NCBI GenBank assembly: GCA_947650365.1
Contig: OX393553.1
Coordinates: 69,883,463-69,947,462, forward strand
Origin: Chamaelirium japonicum
Lineage: Eukaryota > Streptophyta > Magnoliopsida > Liliales > Melanthiaceae
Direction of reading: 5' to 3'
DNA length: 64,000 nt
Below are positions 29,029-43,888 of this stretch, in pieces. Every line of letters begins with the position of its first letter. Within the stretch, counting starts at the first letter, position 1. The translations under genes were made by a program, and so were the position numbers. The notes below the pieces were generated by a model. The model saw nothing but the letters and a program-made list of their open reading frames with translations, searched no databases and was not told the DNA's origin.

Positions 29029-29487
29029 GAGCTCCGGAGCGGACTACGGGCGAGCTCCTGAGTGAACTTGGGCGAGCTTGGGCGAGCTCCTGAGCGAGCT
29101 TTGGCGAGCTCCTGAGCGAGCTTTGGTGAGCTCCTGAGCGAGCTTTGGCGAGCTCTTGAGCGAGCTTGGACGAGCTCTTGAGCGAGCTTTAGGCGAGCTC
29201 CGAGCTCTTGAGCGAGCTTTGGCGAGCTCCTGAATGAGCTTGGACGAGCTCTTGAGCGAGCTTTGGCGAGCTCTTAAACGAGCTTGGACGAGCTCTTGAG
29301 CGAGCTTTGGCGAGCTCTTTAACGAGCTTGGACGAGCTCTGAGCTCTTGAGCGAGCTTTGGCGAGCTCCTGAACGAGCTTGGACGAGCTCTTGAGCGAGC
29401 TTTGGCGAGCTCTTGAGCGAGCTTGGACGAGCTCTTGAGCGAGCTTTAGGCGAGCTCCGAGCTCTTGAGCGAGCTTTGGCGAGCTCC
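29029..29487 (-). repeat. 22-bp GAGCTC minisatellite, second block
   Basis: Starts with the phrase GGCGAGCTCCGGAGCGGACT, which also opens the blocks at 27423 and 29757, so GAGCTC array plus GATCGG array form a higher-order unit repeated about 2.5 times. Confidence 0.92.
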
Positions 29488-29758
29488 TGAAGATAGTTTT
29501 TTGGCCGATCCAGTAGGAACTCGACCGATCGGTCAAAAGTGATCGGTCACTGTGATCGGTCAAATTCAGCCGGTCAAGGTCGAAGTGATCGGTCAAAAAA
29601 CATAGTTTTTTGGCCGATCCAGTATGAATTCGACCGATCGATCAAAAGTGATCGGTCACTGTGATCGGTCAAATTCAGCCGGTCAAGGTCGAAGTGATCG
29701 GTCAAAAAACATAGTTTTTTGGCCGATCCAGTATGAATTCGACCGATCGGTCAAAAGT
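29488..29758 (-). repeat. GATCGG-type ~115-bp tandem repeat (second block)
   Basis: A near copy of 28756-29028, again just over two units, with the same TTTTTTGGCCGATCCAGTA start and GACCGATCGGTC palindromes. Confidence 0.9.
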
Positions 29759-30011
29759 GATGGCGAGCTCCGGAGCGGACTACGGGCGAGCTCCTGAGTG
29801 AACTTGGGCGAGCTTGGGCGAGCTCCTGAGCGAGCTTTGGCGAGCTCCTGAGCGAGCTTTGGCGAGCTCTTGAGCGAGCTTGGACGAGCTCTTGAGCGAG
29901 CTTTAGGCGAGCTCCGAGCTCTTGAGCGAGCTTTGGCGAGCTCCTGAATGAGCTTGGACGAGCTCTTGAGCGAGCTTTGGTGAGCTCTTGAGCGAGCTTG
30001 GACGAGCTCTT
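29759..30011 (-). repeat. 22-bp GAGCTC minisatellite, third block
   Basis: About eleven units, opening with the shared GAGCTCCGGAGCGGACTACG phrase and ending at GACGAGCTCTTGGTAGC, where the 108-bp repeat begins. Confidence 0.9.
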
Positions 30012-30450
30012 GGTAGCTTGAAATTGAGAGTTGTGCTGTTTCACAACCCGAAACCGTTTAACATTTGCACGTAAAGGGTCGTGTCGCAACACGAGGCCCT
30101 AAACTTTGTTAAACGACCTGGTAGCTTGAAATTGAGAGTTGTGCTGTTTCACAACCCGAAACCGTTTAACATTTGCACGTAAAGGGTCGTGTCGCAACAC
30201 GAGGCCTAAACTTTGTTAAACGACCTGGTAGCTTGAAATTGAGAGTTGTGCTATTTCACAACCCGAAACCGTTTAACATTTGCACGTAAAGGGTCGTGTC
30301 GCAACACGAAGCCCTAAACTTGTTAAATGACATTGGAGATTGAAATTGAGAGTTGTGCTGTTTCACAACCCGAAACCGTTTAACATTTGCACGTAAAGGG
30401 TCGTGTCGCAACACGAGGCCCTAAACTTGTTAAACGACCTTGTTGCTTGA
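30012..30450 (-). repeat. ~108-bp tandem repeat, four copies
   Basis: Units start near 30012, 30120, 30226 and 30339 and contain GAAATTGAGAGTTGTGCTGT, ACAACCCGAAACCGTTTAAC and GGGTCGTGTCGCAACACGAG. The last phrase includes the inverted repeat CGTGT-CGC-AACACG. The same unit occurs three times in element 2 at 47185-47515. Confidence 0.9.
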
Positions 30451-30516
30451 AGGTTGAGCTGGCTCAACTTGAATTTGCTTGAAGGTTTGAAACTGAAGGT
30501 TGCGCTGTCTCATAAC
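30451..30516 (-). other. Short spacer between the 108-bp repeats and the integrase tail
   Basis: Contains GAGCTGGCTCAACTTGAATT; the same sequence is found inverted in element 2 near 47160. No coding signal. Confidence 0.6.
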
Positions 30517-30711
30517 TCAGAATTTGAACGGACAAGTAGACGTTTGAGAGCAATCTTTATTCAGCATAGAAATTACATCAGGGGTACAAAAATTTGAGAT
30601 GTCCAGCATTCGAGCTCGTGGTAGTCTATTTTCTTCTGGCGAGATCAGTCGATATGATCCTTTGCCTCCTATCGATTCGACAATATATGGACCTTCCCAG
30701 TTGGGAGCTAG
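30517..30711 (-). pseudogene. Integrase C-terminal tail remnant of element 1
   Basis: The minus-strand frame reads SSKLAPNWEGPYIV, then GGKGSYRL and LPRA, matching the end of plant Ty3/gypsy integrases (KLxPNWEGPY...YRL...LPxxWNAxxLK). About 60 residues remain, and the rest of Pol (protease, RT, RNase H, integrase core) is missing. It overlaps the sequence just after the gag stop in another frame, so gag has been joined almost directly to the pol end by a deletion of several kb. After LPRA the frame diverges from the expected WNAxxLK motif, so it is also decayed. No function is expected. The equivalent remnant in element 2 (46864-47052) has a different sequence on its gag-proximal side. Confidence 0.8.
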
Positions 30712-30730
30712 TTTGCTGCTGCTGTGCTCT

Positions 30731-32452
30731 TCATGGCCGGTGTTTGTTGGTATGATCTTGCCTGTCTTTGACAAATTCTTGAAGATGACCTTCATGTAAT
30801 AAGTCTTCCAAATGATATCTTAACCGGTGGCATTGATCGGTAGAATGGCCGTGGCTTTGATGAAAGTCACAGTAGACCGTCTTATCAGAGATGACTTTGG
30901 TATCTGGTTGCAGAGGATTCGGCCATCGGAGGAATTCCTCGTGTTGAATTCGATCGAGGATCTGCTCGATAGGTAAATTCCACTTAGTGAAAGTGGTCTT
31001 CTTTGGAGGAGATCGGCGGCCATCATTCCTTGACCGCTTATTTGCAGGTGGAGCTGCTGCCTCTGCATCGTGAGATTGAGCAGCATACTTTGGAGCTTCT
31101 CGATCGGCAGGCCTTCGCTTTATCTCTCGCCCCTTTCGAGCTATTTGATCATCCTCCACCTCAATCTCCCTTTGGATTCGATCAAACATTGAACCCAAGG
31201 AAGGAGGAGGGTTGCGAATGAAGTCATTGTAGATATGTAGGTCGAAGCGGAGAGCATTCTGGAAAGCTAGCATGATTGCCTCATCATCCAGATGTCTTCC
31301 AGAGAGGGCAGCATGCTCGTTGCGAAACCTCCTAGTGAAACTTCGGAGAGTCTCGTCAGCACCCATCCTTAGCCGATATAGAGAGTCGAGCTTTTTCTCG
31401 GGCTTTAGATTGAGCTGATAATGCTGCATGAAGAGTTTAGCTAAAACATCGAACTGGGTAATGGACCCAGCTCGGAGATTGTGATACCAGTCGAGCGACG
31501 GCTCATCGAGACTTCCTGCGAAGGTGCGGCAGAGCACATTGTTTTCTTCTTCGTGCGGTGTTAAAGCTTGCTTGAATGTGAGAATGTGGAGAGTAGGATC
31601 TCCTCGAATGCAGTTGAATTTGGGGAGGACAGGAGTTCTCCATCCTCTTGGAAATGTTGTCTCAAAGAGACTTCGATGTAGAGGTCCGGCAGAAGAATAG
31701 CCATCCCTGCGACCATGTCCTCGACCTAGAGGTGGGTCAAGAGGCAAGATCGCAAGGTCGTGCTCGGGCATCGAAGTATTTGCCGGTTGAAGTCGATGTC
31801 GGAGGTCCGATCCAAGCCCGCGCTGAAGTGGAATGGAAGGGGAAACTCGACTCTTTGAAGGAGCGCCTTTCATCTGATGTCTCCTTGGTATGTTGAGCTT
31901 CGAAGGTATTTTCTTGTCGCAGTTGCGGCCAGAAGAAGATTGGAAGGACTCATCGTCGAGACGATCCCAAACACTTTGCTTCCATGGGGCAGCAGAGGGA
32001 GTCGGATCACGATGAATCCTCTCGAGGGCAGCAATGCCCATTGACCTCCGTTGCTCGGAATGGGTAGATTGTCGTGGCGGATCGATCCTCTCATTAGTCG
32101 AGGGGATAGGTATAGCGATCCCAGCCTTGGAAGCTGCTTTCTTAAGAGCATCCCTCTCAGCGGTGAGGGTGGCGTTCTGTTTTGCCAATTGAAGCAATTG
32201 GAAGTCGATTGCCGAGATTTGATAGGTCGATGGAGGATTCTCAGCCGGAGCAGGAGTAGTCTGCCCAATTGATTGATGAGGAGGAGGGGCAATCGGTCGA
32301 TCGATTGATCTCCCGCTTCCTGAGTGAACCCCCATATCGGGGACAGCAAGGGGCTGTCCGAAATTGAGCCTTTGACTCATTGAACGAGTCTCAGGATGAG
32401 GTTGACGAGTGTTACTTCCTTCTGGTTGACCCTGATGCTTCGTTCTCGCCAT
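30731..32452 (-). CDS. gag: Retrotransposon gag polyprotein, element 1 (573 aa)
   Basis: This is an open frame for a Ty3/gypsy Gag, the capsid/nucleocapsid protein that forms virus-like particles in the cytoplasm and packages element RNA. Start MARTKHQGQPEG; the first ~270 residues are a Pro/Ser/Arg-rich variable region with a possible coiled segment (FQLLQLAKQNATLTAERDAL). Residues ~275-420 form a retrotrans_gag-like domain: LPKFNCIRGDPTLHILTFKQ, CRTFAGSLDEPSLDWYHNL, LRSFTRRFRNEHAALSG. A Cys/His cluster CDFHQSHGHSTDQC begins at about residue 528 and resembles the nucleocapsid knuckle of Tat-type elements. The stop follows VKDRQDHTNKHRP. The leader from LTR to ATG is about 130 bp and holds the PBS. 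No frame breaks. Pol is absent, so any movement would depend on Pol supplied in trans. The homologue in element 2 is 543 aa and similar along its whole length. Confidence 0.9.
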   Translation of the reverse strand: MARTKHQGQPEGSNTRQPHPETRSMSQRLNFGQPLAVPDMGVHSGSGRSIDRPIAPPPHQSIGQTTPAPAENPPSTYQISAIDFQLLQLAKQNATLTAERDALKKAASKAGIAIPIPSTNERIDPPRQSTHSEQRRSMGIAALERIHRDPTPSAAPWKQSVWDRLDDESFQSSSGRNCDKKIPSKLNIPRRHQMKGAPSKSRVSPSIPLQRGLGSDLRHRLQPANTSMPEHDLAILPLDPPLGRGHGRRDGYSSAGPLHRSLFETTFPRGWRTPVLPKFNCIRGDPTLHILTFKQALTPHEEENNVLCRTFAGSLDEPSLDWYHNLRAGSITQFDVLAKLFMQHYQLNLKPEKKLDSLYRLRMGADETLRSFTRRFRNEHAALSGRHLDDEAIMLAFQNALRFDLHIYNDFIRNPPPSLGSMFDRIQREIEVEDDQIARKGREIKRRPADREAPKYAAQSHDAEAAAPPANKRSRNDGRRSPPKKTTFTKWNLPIEQILDRIQHEEFLRWPNPLQPDTKVISDKTVYCDFHQSHGHSTDQCHRLRYHLEDLLHEGHLQEFVKDRQDHTNKHRP

Positions 32453-32562
32453 TTAGTAGAGAGCGAAGGGTACAAAGAGAATTCGAGGAAGTTAGACTAT
32501 CAAGATCGGTTGTATGCTCAATCGATCAAGTAGTAGCGGAGAGCTGGACTTTTTGCTCGAAT

Positions 32563-32580
32563 CCCACAGACGGCGCCAAA
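32563..32580 (-). promoter_or_regulatory. Primer-binding site of element 1
   Basis: On the minus strand, one base after the 5' LTR, the sequence is TTTGGCGCCGTCTGTGGG, a PBS seen in many plant Ty3/gypsy elements and identical to that of element 2 (44996-45013). It fixes the orientation. Confidence 0.85.
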
Positions 32581-32984
32581 CTGTGGGGGAAAATCTTCGT
32601 GCCGACCCGAAGACTCTCGCAGCACCAGTCAATTGAAGTTGAAGTTGACGTCGAAGATCGTTGTTCGATCTGTTGATTGAAGTTGAAGCCTTTGATATGT
32701 AAATAGAGAGAGATATGCAATCAGAGAGTAGACACGAGAGGTGATCTCGGAGTTCAGCCGAAGCCTACGTCTCCGTGCTATAGGGAGCAACCCGAATTCA
32801 CTAACACTTATGTCGAAGTGATCTCGACAGGCCGAGTATCACTAGAAACACTCTGATCTCTTCGAAGGAGAGAAGAAGATCAAAGAGAGATGGTAGATGG
32901 GAAGTTGGAAATCCCAGAGCTCTAGTTTTAGAACTGAGAGTTCGATCTCTTCAGAATCGATCCTTTTACATTCGAAGGCTCTGC

Positions 32985-32992
32985 TATTTATA
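32985..32992 (-). promoter_or_regulatory. TATA box in the 5' LTR of element 1
   Basis: TATAAATA on the minus strand, downstream of the 43-bp U3 repeats and upstream of the gag leader. This is the likely transcription promoter of the element. Confidence 0.7.
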
Positions 32993-33052
32993 GGTTTTCT
33001 GGTGGTAAATGGCAGTTTCTGCTGCCGTATCTGGGGATCCTCCAGGTAAGGT

Positions 33053-33240
33053 TGGTGGGCTCCGCTGCCGTCTTAGGGGGCCCACCAGGCAGGGCCGGTG
33101 GGTCCCGTTGTGGTAATCGGGGGCCCACCAGGCAGGGCTGGTGGGTCCCGCTATTGTCTTCGGGGTCCACCAGGCAGGGCCGGTGGGTCCCGCTGTGGTA
33201 CTCGGGGGTCCACCAGGCAGGGCCGGTGGGCTCCGCTGTT
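33053..33240 (-). repeat. 43-bp U3 repeats of element 1, about five copies
   Basis: + strand units read like GGTGGGTCCCGCTGTGGTAC, then TCGGGGGTCCACCAGGCAGGGCC, starting near 33053, 33098, 33141, 33182 and 33225. GGTGGG..CCCACC arms make each unit a potential hairpin, and GTGGGxCC resembles TCP/site II binding motifs. Element 2 has about 15 copies. Confidence 0.88.
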
Positions 33241-33375
33241 TGCAGACTTCTTGCCAAAATTTGCACCCACAGCTCGAATGAGAGTAGTACTAGGATAAGT
33301 GACCCGCTCTGCGAAGTCCTCGTGCGGGCACGGGCAAAGCGGACAATATCTTGTGTGTTTGGGGCAAATGTTATA

Positions 33376-35129
<1,754 letters not shown>

Positions 35130-35206
<77 letters not shown>
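35130..35206. repeat. (TA)n microsatellite, right part
   Basis: About 38 TA units, ending at ATACACCCACCGATACAC where satellite domain 2 resumes. Confidence 0.95.
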
Positions 35207-35210
<4 letters not shown>

Positions 35211-35556
35211 CCACCGATACACACCCACCCATCCACCCTCTCACACACACACATACACATACACACATACATAAGCATCCACCCATACACACCATCCACG
35301 CACACATACCCACGCACGCATGCACACACATACATAGCCCTATGCATGCACACCCACATACAGATACACCCCCAAATATACATATACACATCCATGCACA
35401 TATACACCTATACATATATATATACCTACCCAATAACACACATGCATACCCATCGACCCTCATAAACCAATGTACACGCACCCACTCACTCATATATGCA
35501 AGTTCACCTACCCACCGTTCTGTATATACATACACCCACACATACCTACACATACT

Positions 35557-35588
<32 letters not shown>

Positions 35589-35868
35589 TACCCACCTACC
35601 TACTCACACATATAACCACACACTCACCTATCCACGCACACCTACCCCACCACACACACAAACTCACCCACCCACCAACTACACACCCAGTCATACATAC
35701 CCATCTACACCCACCCATCCATATCCATGCACACCCACCCACACATGCAAAACCACCTGTCCACTTCTCCACACACATACCCACCCACGCACATCCAATA
35801 CATACATACCCACCAACTAATACATATCCATAAGAATACCTATGCATGCACATACATCCATCCAAGGG
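35207..35868 (+). repeat. Satellite domain 2, end of copy A
   Basis: The block contains ACATAGCCCTATGCATGCAC and ATATATGCAAGTTCACCTAC, both found in the same order near 57739 and 57895. It ends where the hAT element begins. Confidence 0.9.
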
Positions 35869-35871
35869 CAG

Positions 35872-36933
35872 CACTACAGTGATTTGAGTAGGGTCAATTG
35901 ACCCCACTCAAATAATAAATTCTCTTAAAGTAATAAGAATTCTTTGGTATAGATTCATGGATTTAACCCCACTAATATTACGTTAGGTTAAACCCCAATA
36001 TGGCTTCAGCATTCACTCCTCCGTGAGTCCGTGATCCATCCCGTGAGATTTGTCGTCCCATTACTCTTGTGAGATTTGTACGATTTGTGTGATTTTTTGA
36101 GAAAAAAAAATTCTTACTATTCACACCGTTAACCCCCTCTCCTATCCCGTGCGATTCGTGACCGCTTACCTCATCTCTCCCGTCTAGTGACTCCTGTGTG
36201 ATTCATGCGGCGCTACCGGCCTGCTAGCCATCGGCCCATCTCTCCCGTCCCATTCAATTCATGCAACTACTATCCCATCCATCCTTTTTTTTTTCTCAGG
36301 AATAAACCCCAAAGCGCAGGCTGCGAAGTCTCAAACCCGAAACCCTACATAAGCCTTTAGTTTTCTCTCATCCCATGAGATTCATGTTCTATCCCCCATC
36401 TTTTATTTTTCTCACGGATCCAGAATCCCCAAAGCGAAGTGACAAAATCCCATACCTAAATCCCTAGATCTCCCGTCCTGTTCAAGCGCAGCAAGTCTAT
36501 AGGTCGTCTCAGCGTCTTGCCGTCTCATCAATTTCTTGAATCTTGAAGGCCAGGCCCGGCCCTGCCGATTCCGATGCACTGCCAAGGTCTCAATGTTTTA
36601 TGTCGGTGCTCGTATCTCTCGATCCGCCAATCTCCAAGACTCTATCAGGCAGGCACCGAAAACCCAATACACATAAATCATCTCATCATCCAGATTCATC
36701 ATGATTCTTGTCCTCATTATCCTTGATTTGGGTTTGCAATCCCTTTTTTTGTTTTTTAATTTTTTTTTTTTTTTTATTTTGGCACTGTAATTCTGACTCT
36801 TGAATTTTGATATTGATTGTGATTTTAGTTGATTCACTCGCAATAGCCTTCTTTAAGGGGGTTTTCGTTGTGCTTATTTAAGAATTCATCCAATTGACTG
36901 TGTAATTATTTATTTTAGGACAATTTTCTCATC
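35872..36933 (+). other. 5' non-coding part of the hAT element
   Basis: Pyrimidine-rich leader with several short direct repeats (for example CCGTGAGATT, TCTCCCGTC) and T/A runs around 36110, 36290 and 36750-36780. A 5' UTR intron is possible: GTAATTCTGAC and TTTATTTTAGGAC near 36785 and 36910 could be splice signals. No coding frame is convincing. Confidence 0.5.
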
Positions 36934-39291
36934 ATGGAAAGATATTTTCAAAGAAAATCATCTATAGCGCAAGACTCATCTCCAGCTCAAGAATCTTGTG
37001 ATGCTAGTGATGATAATTTTACACAAGATTATTCTAAGAGAATTTGTTTGGACTTGAACAATATTCCAGCGGATCCAGGTATACGACAAAAAATTACATC
37101 TTATCATCCTAATGATCAAGATGAGATAAGAAGAGCATATATACAAAAGGGTCCGTGTCAACCTTTTAAACACAAATTTTCTCAAAGAGAAATTGGTAGA
37201 ATGTTGCATCGATTTAATCCTACTTGGTTCAAACAATATAAGAGTTGGTTGGAGTACAGCATAGAAAAGGATGCAGCATTTTGCTTGTGTTGTTACTTAT
37301 TTAGGCCTGATATCAGTAGGCAAACAGGAGGTGGTAGTTTTGTGACAGATAGGTTCACAGCTTGAAATTGAAAAGCTAAATGTTCATATTAGAGGCCCTA
37401 ATATAACCAAGCTTGGAAAAAGTGTCAAGATCTAATGAAGCAAAAATAACACATTCCAAGTACTCTTTGTAAGCAATCCGAGCAAGTTAAGACTGAATAT
37501 TGAGCTCGTTTAAATGCGTCAGTTGATTGTATAAGATTTCTTCTGCGCCAAGGGTTAACTTTTCGTGGTCATGATAAATCTGAAGAATCAAGTAGTAAAG
37601 AAAATTTTCTTGAGCTTCTATAGTTTTTGGCTTATCATAATGAATCAATCAATGGAGTTGTTTTGCAGAATGCACCAAAAAATAACAAACTTACACATCA
37701 TGATATTTAGAAAGATATTGTGAATGCTGCTGCATGTGAAACTACCAATGCTATTATCAAGGATCTTAGAAATGAGTTATTTTTATTTCTAGTTAATGAA
37801 TCTCGTGATATATCTGTCAAAGAACAGATGATCATTGTTATGCGTTATGTGGATAAAAGGGGAATTGGTATAGAACGTTTTCTTAGCATTGAATATGTAT
37901 TAGATACCACCGGTCTATCACTCAAGGGGGCAATCGATTCCTTATTCTCTAGGCATGGATTGGATTTATCAAGATTACGTGGGTAGGGTTATGATGGAAC
38001 CAGTAACATGCGAGGTAAATTCAATGGTCTCAAAATTTTAATCATGAGGGAGAATGAATTTGATTTTTACATTCATTATTTTGCTCACCAACTTCAGTTA
38101 AGTCTTGTTACTGTTGCTAAAATCATATTGATATTGCTTCCTTTTTTGCTTGATTGCAAATTTGGTGAATGTTGTTGGAGGTTCTTGTAAGCGAATGGAT
38201 ATTCTTCGAGATTGCAAAAGTTAAGGAAGGATTAGTTAACATTGAACTTTCAAGTGGACGAGGTTTGAATCAAGAAACTAGTCTTAAACGTGCAGGTGAT
38301 ACACATTGGGGATCACATTATGGAATTATTTTGAACTTGATTGTGATGTATTTTTCTGTAATTAATGTACTTGAGTTTGTTTTAGAGGATGGCCTACTCT
38401 CCGATCAAAGAGCTGAAGCTTTTTTTATTATGGGGTCGGTGCGGTCTTTTGAATTTATCTTTTGCTTACACTTAATGAAAAACATTTTGGGGATTACAAA
38501 TGAATTGTCATTAGCATTGCAAAGAAAAGATCAAGACATTATGAATGTAATGACACTTGTTAAAGTGTCTAAGCGACGATTACAGCAGATGAGAGATACT
38601 GAATGGGAATCCTTATTGGTTAAAGTGTCTTCATTTTGCAGCAAGCACAATGTTTCTATCCTGAACATGGATGATATATTAGCAGTACCTGGGAGACTAC
38701 TACACAAAGCCCCACAAATTATAAATTTGCACCATTATCATGCTAAGATATTCTATGTAGTCATAGATATGCAACTTCAAGAGCTTAACAATTATTTTAC
38801 AGAGACTAACACTGAGTTACTTCTTTGTGTGGCTTGCTTGAGTCCCACTCATTCATTCTGCTTCTGATAAAGAAAGGTTGATTAGTCTTGCTCAGTTTTA
38901 TCCATCTGATTTTTCTATATTTGATCTCGTGGCACTCGACCATCAACTTGAAAATTACATTGTTAATTTGAGTCATAACAAAGAGTTTTCAAAGCTCTAA
39001 GGAATTGGTAACCTTACTAGAAAATTAGTGGAGACAAAGGAGGATATTGGATATCCATTGGTCTATTTGCTTATGAAATTACTATTGATTTTATATGTGG
39101 CGACCACAACAGTAGAAAAAGCTTTTTCAGCAATGAAATACATAAATAACATATTGCGTAATCGAATGAGAGATCAATAGATGAATGATTGTTTGATCAC
39201 ATATATTGAAAATGATGTATTTGATAGCGTTGATAATGAAGCTATTATGTAACGATTTCAAAATATGAAAACTCGTCGAGGGCAGTTGTAA
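36934..39291 (+). pseudogene. hAT transposase pseudogene (TTF zinc finger, DUF4371, hATC dimerisation)
   Basis: It starts MERYFQRKSS; residues ~45-130 match the TTF-type zinc finger region (GPCQPFKHKFSQREIGR, FCLCCYLF). After a break at 37363 come DUF4371-like pieces: NAAACETTNAIIKDL, ESRDISVKEQM and, past a stop at 37984, GYDGTSNMRGKFNGLK. Next is GRGLNQETSLKRAGDTHWGS with the SVINVLEFV region, then the C-terminal hATC dimerisation part (YPLVYLLMKLLLIL, TTTVEKAFSAMKYI) ending in NMKTRRGQL at 39288. Stops or frameshifts occur near 37363, 37621, 37709, 37984, 38190, 38866, 38998, 39178 and 39250. Several stops replace expected Gln or Trp codons (CAG to TAG, CAA to TAA, TGG to TAG). The enzyme would have excised and inserted the element in the nucleus; this copy cannot. 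Confidence 0.88.
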
Positions 39292-39503
39292 GAGTATGTA
39301 TTTGTCTATTTTTTGGGAGTAAAATAAGAAATATTAGTCTCAATTTATTAAACTTTCTGTTTATTTATGATTTAAGAAATTTATATTATTTTTATCGAAT
39401 TATTGAAAATGGCCCAAATAGATGATAGATCTTGATAAGAGCAAAAAATATATTTTAATATAATTTTTGACCCTACTGATATAAATTTCTGGAACTACCA
39501 CTG

Positions 39504-43851
<4,348 letters not shown>

Positions 43852-43888
43852 TGTGGGTGCAAATTTTGGTAAGAAATCTGCAAGCAGC

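Larger units (their letters stand above)
26653..33271 (-). mobile_element. LTR element 1: gag-only (TR-GAG-like) Ty3/gypsy derivative
   Basis: 6619 bp, flanked by the perfect 5-bp duplication GCTCG (26648-26652 and 33272-33276). On the minus strand its order is: 5' LTR (32582-33271), PBS, gag (32452-30731), an integrase tail remnant, ~108-bp tandem repeats, long GAGCTC and GATCGG minisatellites, PPT, and 3' LTR (26653-27289). Protease, reverse transcriptase, RNase H and the integrase core are absent, so it cannot transpose alone. The LTRs, aligned by eye, differ by three substitutions and one 53-bp deletion in the 3' LTR, so the insertion is recent. The PBS and gag type point to the Tat/Ogre side of plant Ty3/gypsy elements. 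Confidence 0.9.
32582..33271 (-). repeat. 5' LTR of element 1 (690 bp)
   Basis: Ends are TGTGGG/CCCACA. In element orientation it starts TGTGGGTGCAAATTTTGG, contains about five copies of a 43-bp U3 repeat (33053-33240), a TATAAATA box and ends GATTTTCCCCCACA. It has the full 53-bp segment (TATGTCGAAGTGATCTCG...) deleted from the other LTR. Confidence 0.93.
26052..33375 (+). mobile_element. Cassandra-like TRIM (5S-bearing LTRs), interrupted by LTR element 1
   Basis: Two direct repeats starting near 26052 and 26466 share GACxAAGATCxAATAGGCCAA and the phrase ACTTATATAATTTCCACTCC. Each carries a 5S rRNA-like stretch and ends near TTATA. Just after the left LTR is TGGTATCAGAGC (26390-26401), the initiator-tRNA-Met primer-binding site, and AAGAAGGGTGGA before the right LTR may be the polypurine tract. 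5S sequence inside short LTRs with this PBS defines the Cassandra TRIM family. The internal region is only about 80 bp with no coding capacity. The right LTR is split: 26466-26652 continues at 33277-33375. The paralogous satellite copy near 57215 lacks the element, giving an empty-site reference. The LTR outer ends are approximate because no clean target duplication was found. Confidence 0.85.
35869..39503 (+). mobile_element. Decayed autonomous-type hAT transposon (TTF zinc finger/hATC family)
   Basis: About 3.6 kb of ordinary-composition DNA in the satellite, coding for a broken transposase on +. The right end, inverted, reads CAGTGGTAGTTCCAGAAATT and then CAGTAGGGTCAA; the left reads CAGCACTACAGTGATTTGAGTAGGGTCAA. 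They share the CAG start and GTAGGGTCAA, consistent with damaged hAT inverted repeats. I see no clear 8-bp duplication, so the exact ends are approximate. The 5' 1.06 kb is leader sequence with CCCGTGAGATT-like phrases and a T-rich tract near 36750. Confidence 0.82.

Noticed and set aside
28219..30092. KLAQELVQARS-type helical repeat proteins on the minus strand
   Set aside because: 22-bp GAGCTC minisatellite read in frame; no start context and no conservation independent of the DNA repeat.
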